A DNA stretch of 64,000 bases from Diplonema japonicum (GCA_964019335.1 OZ025729.1:310001-374000), one strand, 5' to 3'. Positions 29,073 through 39,864 are shown, numbered from the stretch's first letter. Translations and numbers: made by a program. Notes: generated by a model not told the origin, from the letters alone.

Positions 29073-29104
<32 letters not shown>

Positions 29105-29898
29105 CTTCGGTCATGGTAGCGCCCGAGTGGAAGAACGTATTTGCGATGCTCAGGGTGACGAACAGGCCGCCGTTCATGCGCTAGCTGAAGAACACCGAAC
29201 GGGTCTGGAGGACAAACTCTCGCACACAAAACTAGCGACGGCCGGGGTCGCCGAAGCGGAGAAGGAGTGGACTCCAGAAGCATGATACGATGCAGGCACG
29301 TACTCGGCGAGGAGCCTAAAACCGCGGAGGAGCTCGGGGATCGTCGATGGACGGCAGCAGTACACGCGGCATGGAGATAGGAGAGCCTTGAGAGATCACT
29401 ACTCCATGGCGACTGACTGGCTGTTCTTCTCGACGCTACAATGGCACAACATCAGGCAGCGCCACCCCCCAAAGAACACGAAGACCTTACGCAAGTAAGA
29501 GTGCTTCTGCGTTGCCGGAAGGGCATGTGCATTCATGTGTTGACAACTTATCCAGTATTTGCTTTGTTTCATGGCCCACAATGTCAATATTCCATTCCTG
29601 AGCAAGATCCCAAAGTTGTGTCGTAGCCCACTGGCAGTATTGTGAGGCTGCTTACACAAGTAAGAGTGCTGGCCCAGTGAGCCATGAGGGCAAAAACCTC
29701 ATTTTCTTCTAGAAGATGAGAAATATATTATAGTGCGACATGATCAGACTGGAACGGCCGCCCCGGGGCATCCTCTGCTCAACGCGGCGGACGTGGGAGG
29801 CCCTTCTTCGGAAGGTGCCAGTCGCTTGACCAGTGCCGTCGAATGCGCGCTATATTTTATAAGTACATATAACAATCGATTGAAAGAAAAAGAACGCA
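28971..29898. other. Spacer with SINE-like B fragment, no gene seen
   Basis: 29105-29165 matches repeat B (GTAGCGCCCGAGTGGAAGAA). 29400-29700 has two ACACAAGTAAGAGTGCT-like repeats (29495 and 29655). Frames on either strand are short and unrecognised. Confidence 0.4.
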
Positions 29899-30093
29899 TA
29901 CCAAGGGTGACGAATAGGTGCAAACTGCACGAGCGCAGAATCTTGGTTACCCGGGACGCACCGCACGCATTAAGGACAAAACACGGAAAACAGAAGAAGC
30001 TACAGAGCTCTGCCGAGGTGCGCCCCCTGTAATCAAGTAACAGTCCATGTTGCGTTGCACGCTTAACGCAACTTAGTGTTGCAATCAAAGCCC
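29899..30093 (+). repeat. SINE-like repeat B fragment
   Basis: Matches the 3' two thirds of 5463-5790 (GCAAACTGCACGAGCGCAGA, TTGGTTACCCGGGACGCACC, GCGCCCCCTGTAATCAAGTA), then runs into the TTAACG...GTTGCAATCAAAGCCCCA block seen after other copies. Confidence 0.6.
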
Positions 30094-30196
30094 CATTTTT
30101 TTTTCTCTTGTATTACCCCCTTCATAGAGATTATCTTGAGGGATCCAGTAGTCTTTGTTTTAATTTCTTTTTTCTTTTTTTGTTTTTTTTTTTGTT

Positions 30197-30320
30197 TTAA
30201 CAATATTATTGTCGAGACTAAAAACTAGTTGATGGCAGCGTAATGAGCTATTTTATTAGGTAAAATTCCGCTCGTGCGCACAAACAAATGGAGCGCCAAA
30301 CTAGTTTTTTTTTTACCCTT
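30197..30320. repeat. Dispersed repeat D, second copy
   Basis: Nearly identical to 8826-8915. Ends GCGCCAAACTAGTTTTTTTT, also seen at 33408-33430. Confidence 0.55.
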
Positions 30321-31276
30321 TCCCCCGTTGCAATGCTGAACCTCTCTTCCTATTTTCCTATTTCCTATCAAACCGATAGATTTCTTTTTGGGTGGAGTGA
30401 ACGAAGGCGACTTGAAGGGGCTTTTTTTATAAAAAAAGAAAAAAATAGGAATGAAGACACTCTTCATTATCCTCCTCATATTTTTTTTTTTTATTTTCCG
30501 TTTTTTTTTTTTTCCTATTTTATTCAATTCCGTACGCTTCTCACTACGCAGAGCTGCCTTTTTTCGGCAAGAAAAAAAAAAAGAAAACACAAAAAAAAAA
30601 AAAAAAGAGCCTGCAATCCCCCCCCACCCTCCCCCAATTTCTGTTCTCCCTTTTTAAATCATGGGGCAGCAAGACCTTTGGCCGGGTCTAGGTGCGTGAT
30701 GACACCTCCCCTTAAGTGAGTCATTTCAGGGAAGTCTGCAGGTCGGCAAAAAGAAAAAGATGCCCCCCCACCCTACCAGGAGGAAACGGGGACTAGGCGC
30801 CGTCATTTGTCGACTTGGTACCTTGACGTAAAAGGATCCTTAAAGGATCAAATTTATTTTTCTTCGCCAGGCACTGTGATGGGTTAACAAAAAGGTTCTT
30901 TTTTTCGGGTCAAAGTACTCTCCAAACCTGCTGGGACGCTAGTAGGAGCCGTTGAAGGGTGCCTCTCGCCTGAAGAGGACAGCACCTGGAGGAGTCGCGA
31001 GATTTGACCGAAACTATAGTACTGACTATACCCCCTGTTTGCATGTTAATTTAAATTTTTTCTTCTTTTTTTTTTTTTTTCATTTTATATATATATATAT
31101 ATAAAAATATATATCTTTTCTTTCGCAACGAAAGCCAAATCACGGATGTGTGTGTAGCGTGATCCCTTGTTCAACTCTCCTGATTTTTCTCTTTCTTTTC
31201 TTTTTCTTTTTCTTTTTTAAAAAAACATCCTCCTCCATTTCTCTTCCCCTTCAGGTCACCCCCCTATCACAACAAA
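30321..31276. other. Spacer with repeat H and (TA)n
   Basis: T-runs, repeat H (30973-31036, same as 21568-21631), a TATATATA tract (about 31087-31115), then a C/T-rich stretch ending CCCTTCAG (AG at 31253-31254) 22 nt before the next start codon. No gene. Confidence 0.5.
31239..31254 (+). promoter_or_regulatory. Predicted trans-splice acceptor of Cys-rich gene 1
   Basis: Pyrimidine tract (TTTCTCTTCCCCTTCAG) ending in AG 22 nt before the ATG at 31277. Confidence 0.45.
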
Positions 31277-32364
31277 ATGATTGCCACCCACCAAGCCCAT
31301 CCTGGAGGCGGCAACACTGTGGTTGTAACGAGTAATGTTCGCAATGATGATTGTTGCTACAAATGCTGCTGCCCGCCTTGCTGGGTGACCTCTGTGGAGG
31401 GATGCAGTGGGACGGTATGAGAAAAAAAAAAAAAATAGCTATTTATTTGCAACAAATTATGGCCATAATTTACTCGAGAATCTTGGGTTTTTTGGCCGAG
31501 GGCCCGAGGTCAAAAAAAACGGTTCGAGAGTAAATGGGATGGCCATATTTTGGCGCAAAGTAATTTTATCTGATAGTTCAGAAATTGAGTCACTCCGAGT
31601 GACCGAGAAAGTGGGCCAAGAACCCAAAACCAAATTATGGGCTATCAACTGTCAATAATAGGGCCTATTTTTAGCTGATTCAGGCGGAAGTGTTGACCTG
31701 CGATATTGCACCTTTCTCCGTTATACGAAGGCCCCTGAAGAAACCGCATACAAACAAAGCAGGGTACAGTAAGAAGCGCTTAACTTAGACCCAGGGCACT
31801 CCATAGACATGAGCTCCTCGAGATCCCCCCGTTCGAAAGTGGATGCTTTCGTCGGGGCCCTTGTTCTTCAGCACGCTTGCAAAAGAGTTTGACACGGTCC
31901 CATTCCCCAACCTTCTGGTTGCACTTTTCCTTAAAAACTGCCCTATTCTGGGAGTACTTGGTTCAAAGAGAAATAGGGGGCGCCGGTTTTCTTTAGCTTT
32001 CTAAGATGAGCGACTTCAGTCAGTTCTTCGTCTTTATCCCATGAAAGTCAGCCCATGTTTTCAGGTACTGTGCTTTGCTTATTTCGGGTAGAAGACTCTC
32101 TTCCTTCTTCGTTTTCGGCATTTGATGTTTTTTTTTTTTTTTTTTTTTTTTTTTGATGATCTTGAGCTCAAATGTGTTAAAAAGAATTTCACTCTGCCCC
32201 CAATAATGTCACTTTCCCCCCTATAATTTGGCAGCCACGGGCCATAAACACCTATGTCCTGCCCATAATTGAGCTATCAATTATAGCCCGGATTATCAAA
32301 TTATGAGAGGGGGGTAATCCGATTATAGGGGGGGTTAGGAGTGAAGAAATTTCTGAACTATCAG

Positions 32365-32408
<44 letters not shown>

Positions 32409-32529
32409 TGTCTGCTGTTGGATTATGTGCTTGTTTGGGCTTTGGCCCTGGAACGGCTTCTGTGCTATTTGCTACCAGCCGACACCTGCTACTCATGTCA
32501 TGACGGCACAGCAGGTTTGGAAGAAGAAG

Positions 32530-32574
<45 letters not shown>

Positions 32575-32751
32575 TATGTTCAAGGGCAGCCACCTATGGC
32601 CCAGCCGATGGCTCAGCCAATGGCGCAGCCATATGCGCAGCCGGCGCAGTACCAGCAGCAGGCACCGCCTCCTGCTGGTTACATGCCGCCTCCTCAGGGA
32701 TATCCATCAGCCACGGCCCCCGCGGCTTCGGCCCCGCCGGCGAAGTACTGA
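31277..32751 (+). CDS. Cys-rich, Pro/Gln-rich membrane-associated protein, paralog 1 (three exons)
   Basis: Coding is join(31277..31414, 32407..32514, 32572..32751), 141 aa. The model rests on alignment with paralogs at 50969 and 55085. Exon 1 ends CCPPCWVTSVEGCSGT, exon 2 gives AVCCWIMCLFGLWPWNGFCA, exon 3 starts GYVQGQPPMAQP. All junctions are GT-AG in phase 0. The core is a Cys-rich hydrophobic hairpin (CxxPPCW...GCSG...CCW...WPxNGFCAxCY); the C-terminus is a MAQP/PQ-rich tail. It may insert into or coat membranes; I know no defined function. Intron 1 holds an 800-bp inverted-repeat element; intron 2 is almost pure A. Reading through intron 2 would only add V, W and Lys. Confidence 0.75.
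31415..32406 (+). other. Intron 1 with poly(A) 3' end
   Basis: Starts GTATGAGAAAAAAA and ends with a run of about 36 A then G. There is no pyrimidine tract before the AG. Contains the inverted-repeat element 31564-32370. Confidence 0.7.
31564..32370. mobile_element. Intronic element with 23-bp perfect inverted repeats
   Basis: Left end TTTTATCTGATAGTTCAG then AAATT (31564-31586), exactly inverted at 32348-32370. About 807 bp; the interior is AT-rich with no convincing frame. Superfamily unknown. Confidence 0.6.
32515..32571 (+). other. Intron 2: 57-nt poly(A) intron
   Basis: GTTTGGAAGAAGAAG followed by an uninterrupted A-run of about 40 and a final G. The paralog at 55085 joins QQ directly to GYV here with no insertion. 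Confidence 0.7.
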
Positions 32752-33355
32752 GCATATCAGAGAAAAGGTGCAAAAGATTTTCAGGAATAAACACCTTTTG
32801 CCCCCCCTTAGATTCCCCTGAATTCACAGTTTTTTTTTTTTTTAAACTGTGCTCGGGAGGTTTCTTTTGTACTTTTAATGAAAGGTTGGGGGGTTTTCTT
32901 TTTTTCTTTTTCTCTCTTTTTTTTTTTTTTTCTCCCACTTTTTTTTTTTTTTTTTTGTGGAATAGTTCTGAGAGAATACTCCCTTAAAAAATAGAAATAA
33001 AAAAAATACTTGGTCGTTCCCCCGTTACGGAATTTGTAAAGGAAGATGGAAAAAAAAAAAAAAAAAAAAAAAAAATCAAAAATTGGACTGTGTATTATTC
33101 TCGCTCTTTTTTTTTTACTTTTGTATTTTACATCGTATGCTAACGTCCTATTTTGAAGAGGGAAAAAAAAAAAGAATTATGCGGGGGAAAAGAAAGTGGG
33201 TTGGTCGATGCCTACTTCAACCGTCAGCAGGAAGAATGGGGGAATCAAACCAAGGTTTTTGTATTCTTGATATAATCATTTTACCCCTTCCCCCCCAGAA
33301 GGGACATCTTGGGTAAGGTTTGTTTATTTCTTTATTTATTTTTTCATTGATTCGA

Positions 33356-33388
<33 letters not shown>

Positions 33389-34070
33389 GGCGTGCGCAAG
33401 CAAATATGGCGCCAAAGCTAGTTTTTTTTTTGAAACTTTACCAATGAGAAGTTTGTGAAAGATAGGGCGTCTGCCTTATTCCACATTCGTCTTGTACCTA
33501 TGCTATTTTTTTTTTTTTTTTTTTTAGTGAAAAAAGAAAAATAGGAAAATAAACAAAAGCCCCACCCCCCTCTCGCCAGTCTCGCCGATGTGCTCTTGTT
33601 CGTTTTGTTTTGTGTTTTTTTTTTTCTTCTTTTTTTTTTTCTTATTGGCGACTCCTCTTTTTTCTATCCACACGGGCAGCAGTACTGGAAATCAAGATCA
33701 GCATTCACATTCTTGGCATGCAACAGTACAGGTAGTGGCGCCACCTCCCGTCAACGCAAAGCTAAACAGCACTCCTGTGTGATTGAGTTTTTTTTTTTTT
33801 TTTTCTTTTCTTTCTCACGTAAAACAAAATGTTGTTTCTCAATTTAGGTACCCCCCCTTTTTTTTATCTTCTCCCACTCAGTGTGCCTTTCATTCCTCTC
33901 CCCCACCCCCCCCTTTTTTTTGAAAGAAGTTGTAGATCCACCCACCCCCCGAACCCCCCTATTTATGTTATTATTTCACTCTAACTAATTATTTCTAGGA
34001 GTAGGGCGGTGGGAGGGAGAGGGAAAAAAAGAAAACAGAAAAAAAAAAACAAAACAAAAAAAAAAAAAAA
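32752..34070. other. Homopolymer-rich intergenic DNA
   Basis: Many A, T and C runs; no gene. AATTATTTCTAG (AG at 33997-33998) is the best acceptor for the next gene, followed by a purine-rich leader ending in an A-run at the ATG. Confidence 0.5.
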
Positions 34071-37000
34071 ATGCTACTAAAAATTATGATTACACTGTTG
34101 GGGGTCACAATGGCAAGCGGGGTGAGGTGGAGGGGGCAAATAGCATATTCTATTCCCGAGACCGAGTCCGGGAAGATCAGCCCGTGGATCACTATTTCCA
34201 GCGGAGTTCATCAAGGTGTCACTCTGCGTGACAATACCGTGGCTATGCGCGCTTGTGCCCTACCATCGATGGCAAAAATGCAGAAGATAGACATCAAAGC
34301 TGCCATGCCGTCCCGCCGCGCTAAGACTCTTCAACTGGAGGAATCCGAGCTGCACAACCTGCAGGGCAACATAACATCTATGTACGCTACTTTGAACAAC
34401 TTACCGGCAAACCACGACGAAAGAAACGCCGCTGCTTCCCGTCTTCAGAAGCAGCTGGACAATGTATCCGATCGAGTCAACGCAATTGTCAAATCGGGAA
34501 ATCTAATTCACTTCGAACAACGGTCTGCTAACATACAAGGGTTTGGGGTTCCGGGGATACCCATTCCACCAGTTCCCATCCCGCCGGTTCCACCAGTCCC
34601 AAACCCAATTGATATTCTGAAAGATAAGATTAATGATATTAAAAACGAGCTTAATAAAGTGACGAAGAAAGTGGACGATCTCGCGAAGCAAATTCCTAAG
34701 CTGGTGGATGCGGCGGTTAAGAAGACTATCCAAGATGCTCAAAACGTGGTGGACAAGGCTTACAACGATGCGCTCGACGATTTCAACGCCGCAGCGAAGG
34801 CGTCCTTGGACATTGTCACGTGCCCGAGGATCATCGCTGCCTTCGATTTGTATCTAGCATGGGACTGCCCGACAAACAAAACCCTCTCTGACAAAAGAAT
34901 TTTGATGTGTCGCGACAGGGAATGCGTCTTCACCCCGTGTGGATGTTGGCCGGGAAACGCATGGGCATATGACACACAATGTGACACTCCAGGCACCTTA
35001 CGAGTATACGTCTCACACCGTGCCTCCTCATTGGCCTCGCGCATCGACGTATCAGGCGTTTTAACAATATTTTGCAGCCCCGGTTTCGTATTCAGAAAAA
35101 CAAGCTGCGTGCAGTGCTTAAACAATATAGACTGTAATGGACACGCTGTCAGCGTTACGTCATATCCCGACGAGGATAAGTGTTTGTGCGAATGTGAGGT
35201 GGGATATGTAGGAGAGCAGTGCGAAGCTTGCGACAACGGGTACATATCCGTCGGGAGCGACTGCGTGTTCTGCGACAAGACAACGTCCTGTTCGGGGAAC
35301 GCCAACTACGTCATCGCGAACAAGGCTACAAATCAATGCGACTGTGATTGCTACCAAGGTTACCAGCCTGCCTCGACCGGACATCAAAGTTTGTCGCAGC
35401 TCGCCTGCCGCGAGTGTATGCCACCTTATGTTGGGAAACTATGCAACATCCAATGTAATGACGATTATTGCCACAATCGTGGACGGGCTTACTCCGCACC
35501 TGCGGCAGCTCCGTTGTCCGACAGAACCTGCGAATGCGAATGCTACAATTGGTTCACCGGTTCAACTTGCACAGTGTGCCCAGTTGAGTTCAGCGGTTTA
35601 AACTGCGATTCTTGCGCGGCGGTTCACGTTTCCGACCCGCCTTTCTGCGACACCCCACGATGCACCAACTGTACTTTTTACAACCACACCTCCAACACCA
35701 TGTGCAAAGGCTGCAGGCGTTGCTCCGAGGCAGACTGTTCATTCAACGCCAAACCAGGCGGGATAACGTCAAACGAAGACGGGTCGAAATGCGTTTGCAT
35801 ATGCGACAATCAATGGAAAGGCGAGGCGTGTGATATCTGCCCTGCTCAGTTCAACCCCGCCGACTGCGGGTCATGCGCAGCAGGACGCAATCAAACCACG
35901 TATCCTTTATGCGAATGCGACGGCCAGTACCAAGGCGTGGACTGCGACCATTGCCAGCCGAAGTATGATAATGCAACATGTACAAAATGTGCGGCGAACC
36001 GGGACCAGTCCTTGTTCCCCGTCTGCCCGTGTATGAACTTCTTCAAAGGGGAGTTCTGCGAGATATGCGACCCGAAGTACGACCAGACACTGTGTGACAG
36101 CTGCGCCAGCAATCGCGACCACAAGACGAAGCCCATCTGCGAGTGCCGCAACAACTTCTACGGGGAGAACTGCGATATGTGCAGTGTGAAGTTCGACCAA
36201 CAAACGTGTTCAAAGTGCAGCACCAATCGGGACGAGTCCCTGTACCCCGCTTGCCCGTGCGTGGGGAAGTTCTATGGAGAGCGATGCGAGTCTTGCGATC
36301 CTATCTACGAGCAAGGGGAATGCTCGTCATGCGGCCCAAACCGCTCTGGGTACCCAAAGTGCAGCTGCATCAACCAGTACCTCGAGGAGACCAACTGCTT
36401 GTCATGCGACGCCAGGTTCAACGACACCTGCAACGGGTGCAGAAGCGTTCCGCAGAACCAGTACGCGAAGGGTTGCTTTGCATGTCCAGACGTGTCGCAG
36501 GTGATGAAACTGTCCGGCATTTGCATACCATGCCCTGCAGGGTTGATCTGCGACGGGTCCATGCGGACAAAGGTGATCCCAGGATGGTGGAGGGACACCC
36601 CGTATTTCTGCGGAGGGACCTGCGCTGAGTTAGCAAACGAAGAACAATGCCAAAACGGCTTTTGCAAATGGAACACCGCACAGCAAACATGTCTTGATAA
36701 AGACACCGACAACCCGGTCTGTGGGAACCTCATCACACCGACAAGGTGCTACACCCCTCATTGCACAGGTTCTGTGCATCTGGAGCAAGGCTCAGCGGAC
36801 CCTGATGAGATTTGTACCAATGGGTCATCGTCTCAGCTGTGTGGTGTATGCGGCCCTGGGATGGTCCTGAGCAGCGGGAAATGCCATGAATGCCGCAGCG
36901 AGACAGTGGAAGCAGTGCTTGCTATGTTGACCGTCATGGCTGCAGTCTGCGGCTCCCTTGGATTTGTATTCACGTCGTTCCCGAAGACCATTAAGAAGAA

Positions 37001-38423
37001 GCCGTTGTTTCTGCGTGCAATTAAACAGCTTCTGACACATCTTCAGATTCTTGCAACGTTTGCTGCGCTCAACCTTCCATGGGGGTCTCTGGTCAACGGG
37101 CTGATCTCGTCCGCCGAGAGTATATCAGCAGTGGGGTCTAACCCAGGGCCGTTCCTATGCGTGTTCGGAAGGGAAAGCACGCTGGAGGACACAACGATGT
37201 TCTGGCTGTTTGGCGTCCCGTGCATGGTGGTGATGTTGGCGCTGCTTGCAACGCTGATCTTTGGAAGGGAGACACCGAGGGGCGACGAGAGGCGATTCTC
37301 TCCTGAAAATGAGGTTTTCAAAATATGCGACACATGCCAACAAGCATGGGGCGAGGTCCAGTGCGGGACATGCGATGCGGTGAAATGCAAATCCTGCACA
37401 CGTGGCTGTCGAATGCTCGACCACGCGACGAAGGAAGCGTCGGTGGGAGACGGTGCGAGGGTCCTCCCGCAGAAAAAGAACGTTTTCATCAACGCAGTTA
37501 TCGTGTTATATTTCCTGGTCTGGGCCACCATCTTGAAGGAGCTCGTGAAGCCTTTAAACTGCTCCACGTTCACCACAAGATGGGGCGAGACTCAAGATGT
37601 CGTCACCTCAGACGTCAGAATACAATGCAGCAGCACAGTGTACATCATGTCTCTGATAGGCCTCCTTGTGCATGGTGTTGCCGTTCCGGTGCTGCTAGCG
37701 GTGTTTTTGACGATAAGAAAGCCTGTTTTGAACCAGTTTCAATGGGTGTCGAGTATGGGGTTTACTTATGCGGAGTACAGGCGAAATTATTGTTGGTGGG
37801 AGTCGGTGGTCATCCTTCGAAAGGGCTTGCTTATCATTGCTGTTGCAATGGGGGAGTCGACGGCCGTTAAGGTGTACTCCATGGTGGTGATTTTCGTGGT
37901 GTTTTTCATGGTTAACCTGACGTTCAGGCCTTACCGAGAGACCGTTCAACAGCATCTTGAATCGCTGTCGCTCGTCACTCTGCTGGGGACCGTTCTAGCC
38001 GGTGAGTGGGTCGTCCACAATAGAGACGATCTGACGAAGAATGTTCTCGTTGTTTTCGTTGGTGTCGCAAACATGGTGTATCTGACGGTCTGGGTGTTCA
38101 TAGTGATTACCTCTCTTAACGAGCCCCTTCGACATAAAGTGCTTAGTTTGTGTGATAAGGGAAACCGCTACGCTGACGATACAGGTAGCGAAGGCAGCAT
38201 GCTTGAAGATGAAGGTGATGAACTCTCGGAGGCACCGCTCGACGGAGATATTGAGGTGGAGCAGGTGCCAGACGAAGAGATGAATGAGCTTGTTGACATG
38301 AACATGACGCAGAGCCAATCGACCGCCTTCAGCAATTTTACCGCGTCCGCTATGGGTAAGTCTGTTCTTGAAGTGAATCCTCATGCGAAAAAATCTGATG
38401 TGTACACCAGGCATGACGTGTGA
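34071..38423 (+). CDS. Large receptor-like protein: coiled coil, EGF/laminin-like repeats, multiple membrane spans
   Basis: 1450 aa, ATG directly after an A-run. Residues 1-18 (MLLKIMITLLGVTMASG) form a signal peptide. Residues 85-145 and 180-245 look coiled coil, separated by a Pro-rich linker (GIPIPPVPIPPVPPVP). Residues about 275-870 are Cys-rich EGF/laminin-like units of the form CxCxxxxxGxxCxxCxxxxD, many repeating NRDxxxxPxCxC and FYGExC. After PAGLICDGSMRTKVIPGWWR comes a membrane part (about 930-1380) with roughly nine spans, e.g. AVLAMLTVMAAVCGSLGF and VFINAVIVLYFLVWATIL. A cytosolic loop near 1085-1115 has CDTCQQAW...CGTCDAVKCKSC, a probable zinc site. An acidic tail follows. Probably a surface adhesion or sensing protein; the architecture resembles large protist surface proteins, ligand unknown. 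Intronless. Confidence 0.85.
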   Translation: MLLKIMITLLGVTMASGVRWRGQIAYSIPETESGKISPWITISSGVHQGVTLRDNTVAMRACALPSMAKMQKIDIKAAMPSRRAKTLQLEESELHNLQGNITSMYATLNNLPANHDERNAAASRLQKQLDNVSDRVNAIVKSGNLIHFEQRSANIQGFGVPGIPIPPVPIPPVPPVPNPIDILKDKINDIKNELNKVTKKVDDLAKQIPKLVDAAVKKTIQDAQNVVDKAYNDALDDFNAAAKASLDIVTCPRIIAAFDLYLAWDCPTNKTLSDKRILMCRDRECVFTPCGCWPGNAWAYDTQCDTPGTLRVYVSHRASSLASRIDVSGVLTIFCSPGFVFRKTSCVQCLNNIDCNGHAVSVTSYPDEDKCLCECEVGYVGEQCEACDNGYISVGSDCVFCDKTTSCSGNANYVIANKATNQCDCDCYQGYQPASTGHQSLSQLACRECMPPYVGKLCNIQCNDDYCHNRGRAYSAPAAAPLSDRTCECECYNWFTGSTCTVCPVEFSGLNCDSCAAVHVSDPPFCDTPRCTNCTFYNHTSNTMCKGCRRCSEADCSFNAKPGGITSNEDGSKCVCICDNQWKGEACDICPAQFNPADCGSCAAGRNQTTYPLCECDGQYQGVDCDHCQPKYDNATCTKCAANRDQSLFPVCPCMNFFKGEFCEICDPKYDQTLCDSCASNRDHKTKPICECRNNFYGENCDMCSVKFDQQTCSKCSTNRDESLYPACPCVGKFYGERCESCDPIYEQGECSSCGPNRSGYPKCSCINQYLEETNCLSCDARFNDTCNGCRSVPQNQYAKGCFACPDVSQVMKLSGICIPCPAGLICDGSMRTKVIPGWWRDTPYFCGGTCAELANEEQCQNGFCKWNTAQQTCLDKDTDNPVCGNLITPTRCYTPHCTGSVHLEQGSADPDEICTNGSSSQLCGVCGPGMVLSSGKCHECRSETVEAVLAMLTVMAAVCGSLGFVFTSFPKTIKKKPLFLRAIKQLLTHLQILATFAALNLPWGSLVNGLISSAESISAVGSNPGPFLCVFGRESTLEDTTMFWLFGVPCMVVMLALLATLIFGRETPRGDERRFSPENEVFKICDTCQQAWGEVQCGTCDAVKCKSCTRGCRMLDHATKEASVGDGARVLPQKKNVFINAVIVLYFLVWATILKELVKPLNCSTFTTRWGETQDVVTSDVRIQCSSTVYIMSLIGLLVHGVAVPVLLAVFLTIRKPVLNQFQWVSSMGFTYAEYRRNYCWWESVVILRKGLLIIAVAMGESTAVKVYSMVVIFVVFFMVNLTFRPYRETVQQHLESLSLVTLLGTVLAGEWVVHNRDDLTKNVLVVFVGVANMVYLTVWVFIVITSLNEPLRHKVLSLCDKGNRYADDTGSEGSMLEDEGDELSEAPLDGDIEVEQVPDEEMNELVDMNMTQSQSTAFSNFTASAMGKSVLEVNPHAKKSDVYTRHDV

Positions 38424-38994
38424 TTTTTTTTATTTTTATTTTTTTTTTTTTTTCCCCCGTCCCACCCCCCCCGAACCGGCGCAGTTTTCGATAGTTTATA
38501 AAGCCAGGAACTTACAAAAAGAAAAAAAAAAAATTTCTTTTTCTCTTTTCCTTTTTTGTTTCCCTCCAGTAGACTTTATTTTTGGGGAAAAAAAAAAAAG
38601 AAAAACGAGTAAGATGGGAAGAAAAAAAAAAGAGGGGAGGGAGGGGGGCTTTCAAAGACCAGGGAATCGTTTTTATTGTTTCAAAAAAGGTCTCCAAAAA
38701 GAAAGGGGGAGGGGAAAGGTCCTATCGATCAGATACTAGTTTTTTTTTTCTTCTATGGGTGGTGGGATTTGCCTTTAAACATCGCCTTTTTCTTCTTCTT
38801 TTTCTTCTTCATTTTCTTTTTTTGTTAAGGTTTGGTTCTCTTTCTTCTCTTTTCATTCTTTCTTCTTATCGACCCTACGGCCGCCGCCCCCAGCTTTTTT
38901 GCTCTTCGTCAGTTTCTTTACTTTTTTTTTTCTTTTTTATTATTCAACTATTATATTGTGCGGCAAAAAAAGAGGGGGAAAAAAAAAAAGAAAA
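38424..38994. other. Homopolymer-rich spacer
   Basis: T- and A-runs and C/T-rich stretches; no gene. T-rich tracts near 38915-38940 may serve as acceptor pyrimidine tract for the next gene. Confidence 0.5.
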
Positions 38995-39753
38995 ATGACC
39001 GAAATTACTCTGAACTACTCCTACGAAACCGCAAAAAAAGGAACGGTGAGCATAGAGGGAGCGGACACTGTAAGCGGGGCAATCCGTCTTATAGAAAAAG
39101 ACATGGGCGTAGGAGAGGGGACGCTCATGCTCCTCAACAGCATCGACGAGAAGACCGCGCACTACTGCCTCGTCAGCGAAATGGAATGGGCGGACTGCGA
39201 GGAGATAGAGGTCGGAGAGAGCAGGAAACACAAATCTATGAGATGCCTTTCAGATCTCAAGATAGAGGTCTCAGAGGAGAGCGTGAACGACGTGCTCTTT
39301 TTCGGCACAAGTGAAATAGAGTACAAAACACACGTTCTAGAGTTACTCCTTGTTGTGTGGCCTACAATGTTTCAAGAGACCACACTTCTTCACCAGACCA
39401 CCTCGGTCGATTTGGCAAAGGCTCTGCTGCTGCTAGGGGCCGACCCTCGTGCGTCTGACCTACAAGGTAACACACCGCTTCACCATGCCGCGGCCTCTGC
39501 GTGCCTCCCAATGTGCAGTCTTCTAACCTCCCACGGGTCGGACCCCACGGCGTATAACAATGATGGCGATACCCCTTTGCACAGTCTTTGTCAGTTTCTC
39601 ATGTCGCATACCCCAGTTGAGTCCGATCCTTGTTTTAGGCACCTGGTGGAACACGGAGCCGATCCTAAGGCGCTGAATGCAAACGGGAGAACGCCTTTGG
39701 AAATCGTTCAAAGGTCCACAAACGACTTGACGCTGTGGGCCTCGGAGTGGTGA
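38995..39753 (+). CDS. Ankyrin repeat protein with beta-grasp-like N-terminus
   Basis: 252 aa from the ATG at 38995 (AAAAAGAAAAATGACC); an upstream in-frame ATG would add poly-Phe/Lys sequence from the leader and is rejected. Residues 1-75 (ITLNYSYETAKKGTVSIEG, TVSGAIRLIEKDMG) have a beta-beta-alpha pattern like ubiquitin. Residues about 130-245 are three to four ankyrin repeats: LLLLGADPRASDLQGNTPLH, GSDPTAYNNDGDTPLHSL, HGADPKALNANGRTPLEI. Likely a soluble interaction protein. The combination is similar to the LRR protein at 2940, which also starts with a beta-grasp-like stretch. No introns needed. Confidence 0.75.
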   Translation: MTEITLNYSYETAKKGTVSIEGADTVSGAIRLIEKDMGVGEGTLMLLNSIDEKTAHYCLVSEMEWADCEEIEVGESRKHKSMRCLSDLKIEVSEESVNDVLFFGTSEIEYKTHVLELLLVVWPTMFQETTLLHQTTSVDLAKALLLLGADPRASDLQGNTPLHHAAASACLPMCSLLTSHGSDPTAYNNDGDTPLHSLCQFLMSHTPVESDPCFRHLVEHGADPKALNANGRTPLEIVQRSTNDLTLWASEW

Positions 39754-39864
39754 GAGACACAGGGGCTTTTTTTTTCCTGTTTTTTCTTTCCGAGAAAAAA
39801 AAAAAACCCCCCCACCTCAAAAAAAAAGTTACACGCGCGAAAGACACAAAAAAAAAAAGGAACG

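Noticed and set aside
32341-32571. Poly-Lys protein frame
   Set aside because: Lys runs come from intronic A-runs; paralog alignment supports splicing instead.
36143-36628. Offset frames of 80-180 codons inside the 1450-aa gene
   Set aside because: All overlap a single long frame with clear EGF-like domains.
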